A program made the translations under genes and the position numbers. 64,000 bases of DNA, taken from assembly GCA_029263125.1 (NCBI GenBank), contig JAJCYD010000029.1, positions 1 through 64,000 on the forward strand. Direction: 5' to 3'. Each line of letters opens with the position of its first letter. The first letter of the stretch is position 1. Origin of the DNA: Solirubrobacteraceae bacterium (GTDB lineage Bacteria; Actinomycetota; Thermoleophilia; Solirubrobacterales; Solirubrobacteraceae). Under the pieces are notes generated by a model. That model made no database searches. It was not told the DNA's origin and saw only the letters and a list, made by a program, of their open reading frames with translations. Of the stretch, positions 40,501 to 49,075 are shown in pieces.

Positions 40501-40509
40501 CGGCGGTGC

Positions 40510-40590
40510 TCAGGCCGTGGCGAGTGCCGCGTCGACCAGCATGTCGACGATGAGCTCGACCTCCGTCAAATCAAGATAGTTGCGCGAAGG
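40510..40590 (-). pseudogene. Short coding-like tail beyond the 110-aa membrane protein
   Basis: The minus strand reads R-N-Y-L-D-L-T-E-V-E-L-I-V-D-M-L-V-D-A-A then L-A-T-A and stop. This is an acidic amphipathic helix such as ends many TetR-type regulators. It overlaps the end of the gene at 40571-40903 in another frame and has no start or upstream domain. It may be a remnant, or chance. Confidence 0.25.
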
Positions 40591-40903
40591 CCCGACGGAC
40601 CGCCAACGAGCCGACTCCGTGGGCCAGCAGCGATGTGCCGCCACCCGCCCCGGGCTCGATCTCGACGACGATCTCCTGCACCTCCTTGTGCAGCAGCGCG
40701 AACAGCCCGAAGGGAAACGCGAAGATCGCCAGCGCGATCGTCCAGCCTGGACGGCACTGACGACGGAAGATCAGCGCGCTGCCGACGATCGACATCTTGT
40801 AGCCGTGCGGCGCAAACGCCGGCGCAATCACCTCGAAGGCCTCGCGGCGTGCCTGCCGCGGATCGGTGCGCGCGCAGCAGATCGACGACGGCGGCGCGAT
40901 CAC
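40571..40903 (-). CDS. Small membrane-associated protein, 110 aa
   Basis: One hydrophobic stretch, W-T-I-A-L-A-I-F-A-F-P-F-G-L-F-A-L-L, lies between a basic segment (I-F-R-R-Q-C-R-P-G) and a C-terminal soluble part with E-I-V-V-E-I-E-P-G-A-G-G-G-T-S-L-L. A short N-terminal helix precedes it. The family is not recognised. It is flanked by ecm and meaB but runs on the opposite strand, so it is not part of their transcription unit. Confidence 0.65.
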   Translation of the reverse strand: MIAPPSSICCARTDPRQARREAFEVIAPAFAPHGYKMSIVGSALIFRRQCRPGWTIALAIFAFPFGLFALLHKEVQEIVVEIEPGAGGGTSLLAHGVGSLAVRRAFAQLS

Positions 40904-40959
40904 TGTCGCCTGCGCGCATCAGCGGGGCGGTCACCGCGCGGAGGGTACCCTGGGGCGCG

Positions 40960-41913
40960 ATGTCCGACACCGGCGAGGAGCTCGGCGCGCGGCTGCGCGA
41001 GCGCGACCTCACCGCGGCGCCCGCGGTCCTCAACCTCGTCGAGAATCGAGCCCCCCAGCAGCGTGGCGCGATCGCGGCGCTGCTGGCCGGCGTGTCGCCG
41101 GCCGCGCTGGGAGCCGAGGCGCCAGGGCACCTCGTCGGCATCACCGGTCCGCCGGGCTCGGGCAAGTCCTCGCTGCTGGCGCAGCTCGTGCCGGCATGGC
41201 GCGCGCTGCAGCGCAGCGTCGCGGTGCTCGCCGTGGACCCGTCCTCGCGACGGTCAGGCGGCGCGCTGCTCGGCGACCGTGCGCGGATCGCCGTCGACGC
41301 CACCGATGCGGCCGTCTTCGTGCGCTCGATGGCCGCCGGCGGTCGGCTCGGCGGGCTTGCGCCGGCCACGCGCGCGGCGGCCCAGGCGCTCGCTGCCGCC
41401 TTCGACGTCGTCGTCGTCGAGACCGTCGGAGTCGGCCAGTCGGAGACCGACATCGCCGAGGCTGCCGACACCGTGGCGGTCGTGGTGCAGCCCGCGGCCG
41501 GCGACGTCCTGCAGTTTTTGAAGTCGGGAATCATGGAGATCCCCGACGTGCTCGTCGTGACCAAGGCCGATCTCGGTGCTCCGGCCGCCCGCTCCCAACA
41601 CGACCTGCAGGCGTCGCTGCGGTCCCTGGGCGCGCCCGACATCCCGGTCCTTGCAGTCTCGTCGCTGGCGCCGCCATCCGGCGTCGGCGAGCTGGTCGCG
41701 GCGCTCGACGAGCACCGCGCGCGGATCGACGTTCCCGCACGACGGCTCGCGGCGCGGCGGGCCAGCGCGCTCGCCGACTTCAGCGCCGAGCACGGCGATC
41801 GGGGACTCCGCGCCCTCGGCGGGTCGCGGGCGGCGACGCGGCTACTGGCTGCACTGGACGCGTCGCTTGACGTGGCGGCGCTGACCGAGGCCCTGGAGCA
41901 GGCGGCGCGGTGA
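40960..41913 (+). CDS. meaB: MeaB/ArgK-type GTPase chaperone of a B12-dependent mutase
   Basis: This 317-aa G3E GTPase has Walker A as I-T-G-P-P-G-S-G-K-S-S, the A-V-D-P-S-S-R-R-S-G-G-A-L-L-G-D-R switch region, and V-E-T-V-G-V-G-Q-S-E-T as the MeaB signature. V-V-T-K-A-D is the nucleotide-specificity motif. MeaB loads and repairs the adenosylcobalamin cofactor of acyl-CoA mutases. It lies 459 bp downstream of ecm on the same strand, and the mutase it serves is probably Ecm (and possibly methylmalonyl-CoA mutase elsewhere). Its stop overlaps a tiny downstream gene. Confidence 0.94.
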   Translation: MSDTGEELGARLRERDLTAAPAVLNLVENRAPQQRGAIAALLAGVSPAALGAEAPGHLVGITGPPGSGKSSLLAQLVPAWRALQRSVAVLAVDPSSRRSGGALLGDRARIAVDATDAAVFVRSMAAGGRLGGLAPATRAAAQALAAAFDVVVVETVGVGQSETDIAEAADTVAVVVQPAAGDVLQFLKSGIMEIPDVLVVTKADLGAPAARSQHDLQASLRSLGAPDIPVLAVSSLAPPSGVGELVAALDEHRARIDVPARRLAARRASALADFSAEHGDRGLRALGGSRAATRLLAALDASLDVAALTEALEQAAR

Positions 41914-42071
41914 GCCGCCGGACCGTCACCGATCTGGCCATGATGGTGCTCGCGTTCGCGCTATGCAGCGCCGTGGCAGGGCTCGCCGGCACTCCCAACC
42001 TCGGCACGGCGCTGACCTTCGGGCAGCTCGGCTTCGCGCTGACCGCGACGTACGTGCTCGTCAAGCGCTGA
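41910..42071 (+). CDS. Small two-helix membrane protein, 53 aa
   Basis: GTG 41910 overlaps the meaB stop as GTGA. The product is short: a polar start (S-R-R-T-V-T-D), a helix D-L-A-M-M-V-L-A-F-A-L-C-S-A-V-A-G-L-A-G, a loop, and a second helix ending Y-V-L-V-K-R. The coupling argues that it is translated. No homologous family is recognised; it may simply be a small companion of meaB. Confidence 0.6.
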   Translation: MSRRTVTDLAMMVLAFALCSAVAGLAGTPNLGTALTFGQLGFALTATYVLVKR

Positions 42072-42080
42072 ACGCGCCCG

Positions 42081-42749
42081 CTACGGCACCGGGGTGGCGC
42101 TATCGCCGCCGGGCGGCAGGATCTTCCACCTGTCGTCCTCGCGCACGAGCGTGTACTTCGCCTCGCCGGGAACCTGGCCGGCGGCTGAGCCGCGCACCTG
42201 GGCGGTCGCCCGGTCGCCGTCGACCTTGACGCTGAGGACCGTCAGCGTCGGGTTGCGCACGTCCTCGAGTGCCGTGCGAAGCGCGACTTCGCACGGCAAC
42301 CCGCTGCTCGCCGTCCTGCGCACGTAGGACTTGGCGAGCAGGTCATCGCACAGCCGCTGGTAGTCCTTCAGGCGCGACGCCGAGCCGTAGCCGGCCAGCG
42401 CATCGCGGACGAGCTTGTCGTCGTCGCGCCGTCCGCCGAGCACGACCACTGCGAGGATGACGACGATCGCCAGCAACCCGGCGATGGCGATTCGAGGCTT
42501 GCCGCCGAGCTTGCCGAAGGCGCGAAACGGCGCGCCGAGCAGTCGCCGCGGCTTGGCGAGGACGCTGCCCAACGCCGCCAGGCGCTTGCCCTTCGGCTTG
42601 TCGCCCTTGGCCTTCTTGGTCTTCTTGACCTTCTTCTCCGCCTTGGCCTTCTTCTCGCTCTTGGGATCGGGCAGCGGATCAAACGGAGAAGCCGCCGCCA
42701 GTTCCTGCGGCGTGGGCTGCTTCTTGCGCTTCAGGGAAGGGCGCTTCAT
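42081..42749 (-). CDS. Lysine-rich membrane-anchored protein, 222 aa
   Basis: The cytosolic N-terminus is extremely Lys-rich (K-S-E-K-K-A-K-A-E-K-K-V-K-K-T-K-K-A-K). A single transmembrane helix, I-A-I-A-G-L-L-A-I-V-V-I-L-A-V-V-V-L, follows at about residues 87-105. The external part has a possible disulfide pair (R-L-C-D-D and L-P-C-E-V) and a fold of helix then beta strands ending W-K-I-L-P-P-G. The extracellular part resembles the nuclear-transport-factor-2-like domains found in actinobacterial membrane proteins. Converges with the meaB unit by 9 bp. Confidence 0.75.
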   Translation of the reverse strand: MKRPSLKRKKQPTPQELAAASPFDPLPDPKSEKKAKAEKKVKKTKKAKGDKPKGKRLAALGSVLAKPRRLLGAPFRAFGKLGGKPRIAIAGLLAIVVILAVVVLGGRRDDDKLVRDALAGYGSASRLKDYQRLCDDLLAKSYVRRTASSGLPCEVALRTALEDVRNPTLTVLSVKVDGDRATAQVRGSAAGQVPGEAKYTLVREDDRWKILPPGGDSATPVP

Positions 42750-42832
42750 GGGCGCGCAGACTAATGGACGCCGAGGCGGCGTCGAGCCGTCATGCATCCG
42801 TAAGCGCGGAATGCGAGAACTCACTGCAACGA

Positions 42833-44629
42833 ATGGTCGTCCTCCTCGCATTCGCGCTGCTCGCGGGCGCCGCCACGGCGATCACGCCATGTGTGCTGCC
42901 CGTCCTCCCGGCGCTGCTGTCGGCAAGCGGCAGTGGTGGTCGCCGCCGGCCGCTCGGCGTCGTCGCCGGGCTGACGCTGACGCACACGATCACGATCGTC
43001 GGAATCGCGGCGGTCGTCGACGGCGTGGGCTTCGCGGACGGCACCCTGCGCACGCTCGCGATCGCCGCGCTGGCCGTCTTCGGGCTGACCCTGCTCGTGC
43101 CGCGCCTGAGCCACTGGATGCAGGAACGGATGTCGGGCTTCTCGCGCCTGGGCCCGCGCAGCGCCGGCGACGGGTTCTGGTCGGGTCTACCGGTCGGCGG
43201 CGCCCTGGGTTTCGTCTACGCGCCATGCGCCGGGCCGATCCTCGCGGCCGTGATCTCCGTCAGCGCGTCGCAGGGCACGACCGGGCAGCTCGTCGCGGTG
43301 GCGGCCGCCTACGGCCTGGGCTCCGCCGTCGTGCTACTGGGGCTGGCGCTCGGGGGACGCAAGCTCATGGATCGCGTGCGCAACGCCGGTCGCGGCCCCG
43401 CGTTGCAGCGAGCCTTCGGCGTCGTGATGGTGCTGACCGCCGTGCTGATGTTCGCCAACCTCGACATTCGCTTTCAGACGGCCCTCGCCAGCGACTTCCC
43501 GGGCTTTCTGACCAATCCCACCGGGGGTCTTGAGCGCACCGACGCCGTCGAGGGGCGACTTGCCGGCCTGCGCGGCGAGTCGAGGTTCGAGCCGCCCTCC
43601 GAGGCCGTCGCTCCGAAGGGGAAGAGCACCCCAGCGCCCGCGAAGGCCGCCTCAGACGCGGCGCTCCCCGGTGTCCGGACGCCCGCGCTGCGGGTGCTCG
43701 GCGACGCGCCCGAGTTTCGCGGCACGCAGCGCTGGTTCAACTCGCCGCCGCTGACGATGAAGCGCCTGCGCGGGCGTGTCGTGCTCGTCGACTTCTGGAC
43801 CTACACCTGCATCAACTGCCTGCGCACGCTGCCCTACATCAAGTCGTGGGACAAGCGCTACCGCGACCAGGGCCTGACGATCGTCGGCGTGCACACGCCC
43901 GAGTTCGCCTTCGAGAAGAAGGCGTCCAACGTGCTGCGATCGATCAAGGACAACAAGCTGCGCTACCCGGTCGTGCAGGACAACGACTTCGTCACCTGGA
44001 ACGCGTTCACCAACAGGGGCTGGCCGTCGAAGTACCTCATCGACGCCAAGGGCCGCGTGCGCTACACGCATCTCGGCGAGGGCGCCTACGAGGAGACCGA
44101 AGCCGCCATCCGCACGCTGCTCGCCGAGGCCGGCGACGAGCGCCTCGGCAAGGCCGCCACGCCCGACGGCACGATCGAGTCCGTCGGCCCGCATGCGACG
44201 CCCGAGACCTACCTGGGCAGCTCGCGGGCGCAGAGCTTCTCCCCCGAGGGCCCGACCAACGGCACGCGCGACTACACCGCGGCCAGCGGCGAGGACCTGC
44301 CTCTGAGCGTGTTCAGCCTCGGCGGGCGCTGGCGCGTCGACGACGAGTCCGCACGAGCGGTGCGCAAGGCGACGATCACCGCCCGCGTGGTCGGCACGGC
44401 CGTCTACATCGTGCTCTCCTCCAAGGCTGACAAGCCACGCAAGGTGCAGGTCCGCCTCGACGGCAGGCCGATCGCCGGTGCCGATGCCGGCGAGGACGTC
44501 AAGGACGGCGTCGTGACCGTGCGAACCCAACGGCTCTACTCGCTGGTCAAGGTCGATTCGCTGCAGGAGCACGTGCTGACGTTGCGGTTTGCCCCGGGCG
44601 TCAGCGGCTACGCGTTCACGTTCGGCTGA
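42833..44629 (+). CDS. dipZ: DipZ-type CcdA-thioredoxin fusion (cytochrome c biogenesis/disulfide reductase)
   Basis: Residues 1-230 form a CcdA-like six-helix membrane domain with the paired cysteines in T-P-C-V-L-P-V-L-P and A-P-C-A-G-P-I. It carries electrons from cytosolic thioredoxin across the membrane. After a linker, residues about 310-450 form a TlpA-like thioredoxin domain with the active site T-C-I-N-C-L-R. The last 130 residues form a beta-rich DipZ C-terminal domain. Such proteins supply reductant to extracytoplasmic thiols and haem-attachment sites. Length (598 aa) fits DipZ. ATG 42833 starts just before the first helix. Confidence 0.92.
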   Translation: MVVLLAFALLAGAATAITPCVLPVLPALLSASGSGGRRRPLGVVAGLTLTHTITIVGIAAVVDGVGFADGTLRTLAIAALAVFGLTLLVPRLSHWMQERMSGFSRLGPRSAGDGFWSGLPVGGALGFVYAPCAGPILAAVISVSASQGTTGQLVAVAAAYGLGSAVVLLGLALGGRKLMDRVRNAGRGPALQRAFGVVMVLTAVLMFANLDIRFQTALASDFPGFLTNPTGGLERTDAVEGRLAGLRGESRFEPPSEAVAPKGKSTPAPAKAASDAALPGVRTPALRVLGDAPEFRGTQRWFNSPPLTMKRLRGRVVLVDFWTYTCINCLRTLPYIKSWDKRYRDQGLTIVGVHTPEFAFEKKASNVLRSIKDNKLRYPVVQDNDFVTWNAFTNRGWPSKYLIDAKGRVRYTHLGEGAYEETEAAIRTLLAEAGDERLGKAATPDGTIESVGPHATPETYLGSSRAQSFSPEGPTNGTRDYTAASGEDLPLSVFSLGGRWRVDDESARAVRKATITARVVGTAVYIVLSSKADKPRKVQVRLDGRPIAGADAGEDVKDGVVTVRTQRLYSLVKVDSLQEHVLTLRFAPGVSGYAFTFG

Positions 44630-44643
44630 GCGTCCGTCCTAAC

Positions 44644-45213
44644 ATGGCCGGGATGGAAGCTTCAGAAGCCCGCTCGTGGCTGCGCTGCTACCGCTGCTGG
44701 TCCACGGATCTCGAGGTCCAGGTCCACTACGAGGGGATCCACAAGATCGATGCCGAGACCGGCGAACGCACCGACGCGGTCGACGAGCTCCAGGAGGCGG
44801 TCGTGCAGTGCCTGGAGTGCATGCACGACCAGCCGCACCTCGGCTTTCACAACGGCCGCGTCGAGCCGATCGAGGATCGCTGGGAGCGGATGATCGCGGG
44901 CACGCCGTGGGTCGCGTCCTGCACGGTGACCGTCGACGCCGAGGAGGTCGAGACGTGCTCGGGCCCCGAAGCCGGCGACGCGCTGTCCTACGCGGCGTTC
45001 GGCGACCACGGCACGCGCGAGTTCTTCACCCACGTGCGCTTCCACAAGCACGACGGCGACAAGATCGTCGTGCACCTGCTCGTCGAGCTCTACGCGCGCT
45101 CGCCCGAGGAGGCCTCGCAGGTGCTCGAGGAGGCCGCGCGCGGCCAGCTGGCGATCACGTCGCTCGCCGAGGAATCGCGCCCGCCGGCCTCGACCGGCGA
45201 CGGCCGGCACTGA
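44644..45213 (+). CDS. Hypothetical protein with an N-terminal zinc-ribbon-like cysteine set, 189 aa
   Basis: Two C-x-x-C pairs, R-C-Y-R-C-W and Q-C-L-E-C-M, separated by about 35 residues could bind zinc. The remaining 120 residues are acidic and cytosolic, with H-K-H-D-G-D-K-I-V-V-H-L-L-V-E-L-Y and an Arg/Glu-rich helix. No family known to me. It starts 14 bp after dipZ on the same strand, so the two may be co-transcribed, but nothing else links their functions. Confidence 0.75.
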   Translation: MAGMEASEARSWLRCYRCWSTDLEVQVHYEGIHKIDAETGERTDAVDELQEAVVQCLECMHDQPHLGFHNGRVEPIEDRWERMIAGTPWVASCTVTVDAEEVETCSGPEAGDALSYAAFGDHGTREFFTHVRFHKHDGDKIVVHLLVELYARSPEEASQVLEEAARGQLAITSLAEESRPPASTGDGRH

Positions 45214-45220
45214 CCCACGC

Positions 45221-46513
45221 TCAGGGGTAGATGCCGCGCATCCTGGCGGCTTCTGAGACGCGCTCGATCGCGACCGACAGCGCGGCCATCCGCCAGTCGC
45301 AGCCGTGGCGCTCGGCAGCGCCGACGACGCGCCCGAACGCCGCGCGCAGCTGGCGGCGCAGGCGCTCCTCGATCTCCATCTCATCCCACGTGTAGTGCTG
45401 CTGGTCTTGCACCCACTCGAAGTAGGAGACGGTGACGCCGCCGGCGTTGGCGAGCACGTCGGGCACGACGAGGATGTCGCGCTCGCGCAGGATCGCCTCG
45501 GCGTCGGGCGTCGTCGGGCCGTTGGCCGCCTCGATCACGAGTTGGCAGTTCAGCCGCGGCGCGTTCTCGCCGGTGATCTGTCGCTCCAGCGCGGCGGGCA
45601 TGAGGATCTCGCAGGGCACCTCGAGCACGTCGGTGGGACCGACACGCTCGGCGTCGGGGTAGCCGGCCAGCACGCCCCCCTCCTGCACCCATGCGCTGAT
45701 CGCGGCGATGTCCAGCCCATCGGCTGCGACGAGCCCGCCCGAGCGATCGGATACCGCGACGACCTGTGCGCCGATCGCGGCGAGCTCGCGCGCAGCGACG
45801 GCGCCGACGTTGCCAAAGCCCTGGATCGCCACGCGCGATTCGCGCAGCGCCATGCTGATCTTGTCGCAGACGGCCTCCAGCACGTAGACGACGCCCAGGC
45901 CGGTGGCCTCGCGCCGTCCGGCCGTGCCACCGAGGACGATGGGTTTGCCGGTCACGATGCCCGGCACTGAGTGGCCGACCTGCTGGGAGTAGGTGTCCAT
46001 GAACCACGCCATCTCGCGCTCGCCGGTCGCCATGTCCGGCGCCGGGATGTCCTTCTCGGGACCGATGACGGGGATCAGCTCGGCGGCATAGCGGCGCGTC
46101 AACCGCTCGAGCTCTCCGACGCTCAGCTCGCTGGGCGTGCAGCGCACGCCGCCCTTGGCGCCGCCATAAGGCAGGCCCAGCAGCGCGCATTTCCACGTCA
46201 TCCACATGGCCAGCGCCGCGCACTCACCGAGCGAGACGTCGGGGCCGTAGCGAAAGCCGCCCTTCGTCGGCCCCATCGTCAGCGTGTGCTGCACGCGGTA
46301 GCCGGTCATCGAGCGCACCTCGCCGGAGTCCATCCGCACCGGGAAGTTCACGACGAGCGAGCGCCGCGGGTCGGCGAGGCGCGCGACGAACTCCGCGTCG
46401 AGGTTCAGCAGCTTGGATGCGCGACCGAACTGGTTGCGCGCGATGGCGTAGAGCTCTGAGCTCCATTCGCTGCCGGCGGCGACATCGTCGCGGGTCGCGT
46501 GTTCGTCGGCCAT
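45221..46513 (-). CDS. gdhA: Glutamate/leucine family dehydrogenase
   Basis: The 430-aa enzyme has the Glu/Leu/Phe/Val dehydrogenase core. The substrate-binding and catalytic Lys region is M-T-W-K-C-A-L-L-G-L-P-Y-G-G-A-K-G-G-V, then D-I-P-A-P-D, and the NAD(P) Rossmann loop G-F-G-N-V-G-A-V-A. V-P-D-V-L-A-N-A-G-G-V follows. It interconverts glutamate and 2-oxoglutarate, or possibly branched-chain amino acids; the motif spacing looks glutamate-type. ATG 46513 was chosen, as the 40 codons upstream are not conserved-looking. An arsR remnant lies just upstream on the other strand. Confidence 0.92.
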   Translation of the reverse strand: MADEHATRDDVAAGSEWSSELYAIARNQFGRASKLLNLDAEFVARLADPRRSLVVNFPVRMDSGEVRSMTGYRVQHTLTMGPTKGGFRYGPDVSLGECAALAMWMTWKCALLGLPYGGAKGGVRCTPSELSVGELERLTRRYAAELIPVIGPEKDIPAPDMATGEREMAWFMDTYSQQVGHSVPGIVTGKPIVLGGTAGRREATGLGVVYVLEAVCDKISMALRESRVAIQGFGNVGAVAARELAAIGAQVVAVSDRSGGLVAADGLDIAAISAWVQEGGVLAGYPDAERVGPTDVLEVPCEILMPAALERQITGENAPRLNCQLVIEAANGPTTPDAEAILRERDILVVPDVLANAGGVTVSYFEWVQDQQHYTWDEMEIEERLRRQLRAAFGRVVGAAERHGCDWRMAALSVAIERVSEAARMRGIYP

Positions 46514-46589
46514 CGTGGGCCGGACCGTAGCGCGAGAAGCGAACGCGAGGCTGACGGCTACGCCGTGGCGTTCACCCGCCGCGGCTCGA

Positions 46590-46844
46590 CGAGGTCGGTC
46601 CACGATCCCGTAGGCCACTGCCTCCTGGGTCATGTAGCGGTCGCGCCTACCGATCAGCCGCCAGGCCGTGGCGAAGCATCTCGCGTCACTGCAACGTGCT
46701 CAGCTCGTCAACGCGCATCGCAGCGGGCGGGAGACGCGCTTCGAAGCCACCCCCGCCCCACTCGCCGACGCGATCGGCTGGATGACCGAGGTCGGCGCCC
46801 AGTGGGACGCGCGCCTTGCTGCCCTCAGCGACGCAGTCGGTTGA
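46590..46844 (+). pseudogene. ArsR-family regulator, frameshifted remnant
   Basis: The recognition helix and wing of an ArsR protein read in one frame: L-P-I-S-R-Q-A-V-A-K-H-L-A-S-L, then R-A-Q-L-V-N-A-H-R-S-G-R-E-T-R-F-E. It ends with the typical W-D-A-R-L-A-A-L helix and a stop at 46842-46844. Upstream in that frame is a TAG, but the other frame gives D-P-V-G-H-C-L-L and H-V-A-V-A, matching the first helices. Removing one C near 46651 joins them. The N-terminal 20 residues are missing or altered. The gene is probably inactive. Confidence 0.65.
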
Positions 46845-46964
46845 GCTCGGCCGAACCCCGGACGCAGCCGGCCCGGCGCCCCCACGAAGCCGATCGTGGC
46901 GTCTGGGTGTCGTCATCCGCCACCGAAACGCCACGACCGTCCTCCGCGGGTCTGCCACTGGCCG

Positions 46965-48770
46965 CTACGCCGCCAGCCGTTGCTCCAGGGCATCGAACTG
47001 CGCGCTGATCTCGTCGGGCAGGTCGTCTCCGAACTTCGCCAGGAACTCCCGCATCTGCGGAAGCTGGAGCTTCAGTGCTTCGAGGTCCACATCGAGCACC
47101 GCGGCAAGATCCTCGTCGGACATGTCTAGGCCGGTCGTGTCGATGGCGCCCTCGGTCGGAACGAGACCGAGCGGACCGTCGACGGCATCAACCGTTCCCG
47201 CGCAGCGCTCGAAGACCCACTTCAGCACGCGCGAGTTCTCACCGAATCCGGGCCAGATGAACTTCCCGGTCTCCGGGTCCTTGCGAAACCAGTTGACGTA
47301 GAACATCTTCGGCAGCTCGGCACCGTCCGTCTTGCCCACATCCAGCCAATGCGCGAAGTAGTCCGCCATGTTGTAGCCGCAGAACGGCAGCATCGCAAAC
47401 GGATCGAAGCGCAGCTGGCCAAGCCCACCGGCAGCCGCGGCCGTCATCTCCGAGCTCATCGTGGCGCCGAGGAAGACACCGTGCTCCCAGTCGCGTGCCT
47501 CGGTGACGAGCGGCACGACCGTCGCGCGGCGACCCCCGAACAGCATCGCGTCGACGGCCACGCCCTTGGGGTCCTCCCACTCCGGCGCGATCGCCGGGTC
47601 CTGCGACGCGGGCGTTGTGAAGCGCCCGTTGGGATGCGCAGCGGGCGTGTCGGAGTCGGGCGTCCAGTCATTGCCCTTCCAGTCGATCGCGTGGGCCGGA
47701 GGGTCCGTCGTCATGCCCTCCCACCACACGTCGCCGTCGTCGGTCAGCGCGCAGTTGGCAAACAGCGTGTTGGAGGCGACCGTCGCCATCGCGTTGGGGT
47801 TGGTGTCATCGCCGGTGCCCGGCGCGACGCCGAAGAACCCCGCCTCGGGATTGATCGCATAGAGCTTCCCGTCGTCGCCGAACTTCATCCACGCGATGTC
47901 GTCGCCGACCGTCTCGACGGTCCAGCCTTCCAGTGTCGGGATCAGCATCGCGAGGTTCGTCTTGCCGCAGGCACTCGGGAAGGCGCCCGTGACGACTTTG
48001 ACCTCGCCCTCGGGATTGGTGAGTTTGAGGATCAGCATGTGCTCGGCCATCCAGCCCTCGTCGCGAGCCATCACCGAGGCGATCCGCAGCGCGAAGCACT
48101 TCTTGCCCAGCAGCGCGTTGCCGCCATAGCCCGAGCCGTAGGACCAGATCTCGCGCGTCTCGGGGAAATGGACGATGTACTTGTTCTCGGCGTTGCACGG
48201 CCACGGCACATCCTCGACCCCCTCGGCGAGCGGCATGCCGACCGAATGCACGCAGGGAACGAACTCGCCATCGGGACCGAGCACGTCCAGCGCACCCCGG
48301 CCCATGCGGGTCATGATTCGCATGTTCGCCACGACGCATGCCGAATCGGTCAGCTCGACGCCGATATGGGCGATCGGGGATCCAAGCGGACCCATCGAGA
48401 ACGGGACCACGTACATCGTCCGGCCCTCCATGCAGCCGTCGAACAGCCCGGCCAGCTTGTCGCGCATCTCAGCGGGGTCGGTCCAGTTGTTCGTCGGACC
48501 AGCGTCATGCTCGTCCTGCGAACAGATGAACGTGCGGTCCTCTACCCGCGCGACATCCCCAGGATCAGAACGGGCAAGGTAGGAGTTGGGGCGCTTGGCG
48601 TCAGCCAGGCGCTGAAATGTCCCCGAGTCCACGAGCAGCTGCGCGAGGTCGTCGTACTCCTCCGCCGACCCATCGCACCAGTGGATGTCCTTCGGCTTGG
48701 TCAGGGCGGCGACTTCGTCGACCCAGGCAAGCAGCTTCTCGTTCGTCGTCGGCACGGTCGTCTGGCTCAC
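46965..48770 (-). CDS. pckG: Phosphoenolpyruvate carboxykinase, GTP type
   Basis: This 601-aa enzyme has all main GTP-PEPCK blocks: [23 protein letters not shown] for substrate binding, the P-loop [12 protein letters not shown], and the metal-binding D-D-I-A-W-M. L-F-G-G-R-R follows, the GTP-type loop. It converts oxaloacetate and GTP to PEP and CO2 (or the reverse), joining C4 acids from the acetate pathway to gluconeogenesis. GTG 48770 has GAGGAG 8 nt upstream. The frame is open further up but without family similarity. Confidence 0.96.
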   Translation of the reverse strand: MSQTTVPTTNEKLLAWVDEVAALTKPKDIHWCDGSAEEYDDLAQLLVDSGTFQRLADAKRPNSYLARSDPGDVARVEDRTFICSQDEHDAGPTNNWTDPAEMRDKLAGLFDGCMEGRTMYVVPFSMGPLGSPIAHIGVELTDSACVVANMRIMTRMGRGALDVLGPDGEFVPCVHSVGMPLAEGVEDVPWPCNAENKYIVHFPETREIWSYGSGYGGNALLGKKCFALRIASVMARDEGWMAEHMLILKLTNPEGEVKVVTGAFPSACGKTNLAMLIPTLEGWTVETVGDDIAWMKFGDDGKLYAINPEAGFFGVAPGTGDDTNPNAMATVASNTLFANCALTDDGDVWWEGMTTDPPAHAIDWKGNDWTPDSDTPAAHPNGRFTTPASQDPAIAPEWEDPKGVAVDAMLFGGRRATVVPLVTEARDWEHGVFLGATMSSEMTAAAAGGLGQLRFDPFAMLPFCGYNMADYFAHWLDVGKTDGAELPKMFYVNWFRKDPETGKFIWPGFGENSRVLKWVFERCAGTVDAVDGPLGLVPTEGAIDTTGLDMSDEDLAAVLDVDLEALKLQLPQMREFLAKFGDDLPDEISAQFDALEQRLAA

Positions 48771-49075
48771 GCGTTGCGCTCCTCGGCTCTCTCTTCCGGA
48801 TGGCGCCCATTGTCGCGCAAACCGCGATTGGAGCGCAGCCTCGGGGGGTAGGGGCCCTTGCATCTCGGTCTGTGTGCTCGTGACATTCGTGCCAAGCGGT
48901 GGTTTTCCGCAACTTCCACCGACTTGACCAGTTTCAAGCTGAGACGAGATGCCGTCAGCACCCACGGACGCTACGCGACGTGATCTCGGCTGAGCCGACG
49001 GACACACAGATTGGCGGGCCCTGCGGTCAATACCCGTCTCAGTGATTCGACGCCCACAACCAGGAGGATTGCCTC
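48771..49075. other. Intergenic region between pckG and a secreted-protein gene
   Basis: This divergent region of about 300 bp should hold both promoters. It includes a dyad GGTGG-ttttccgcaactt-CCACC (near 48899-48921) and a TTGACC hexamer (about 48925) that could serve as a -35, but no convincing -10 follows it. The AGGAGG near 49061 belongs to the secreted-protein gene. Nothing else is recognised. Confidence 0.4.
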
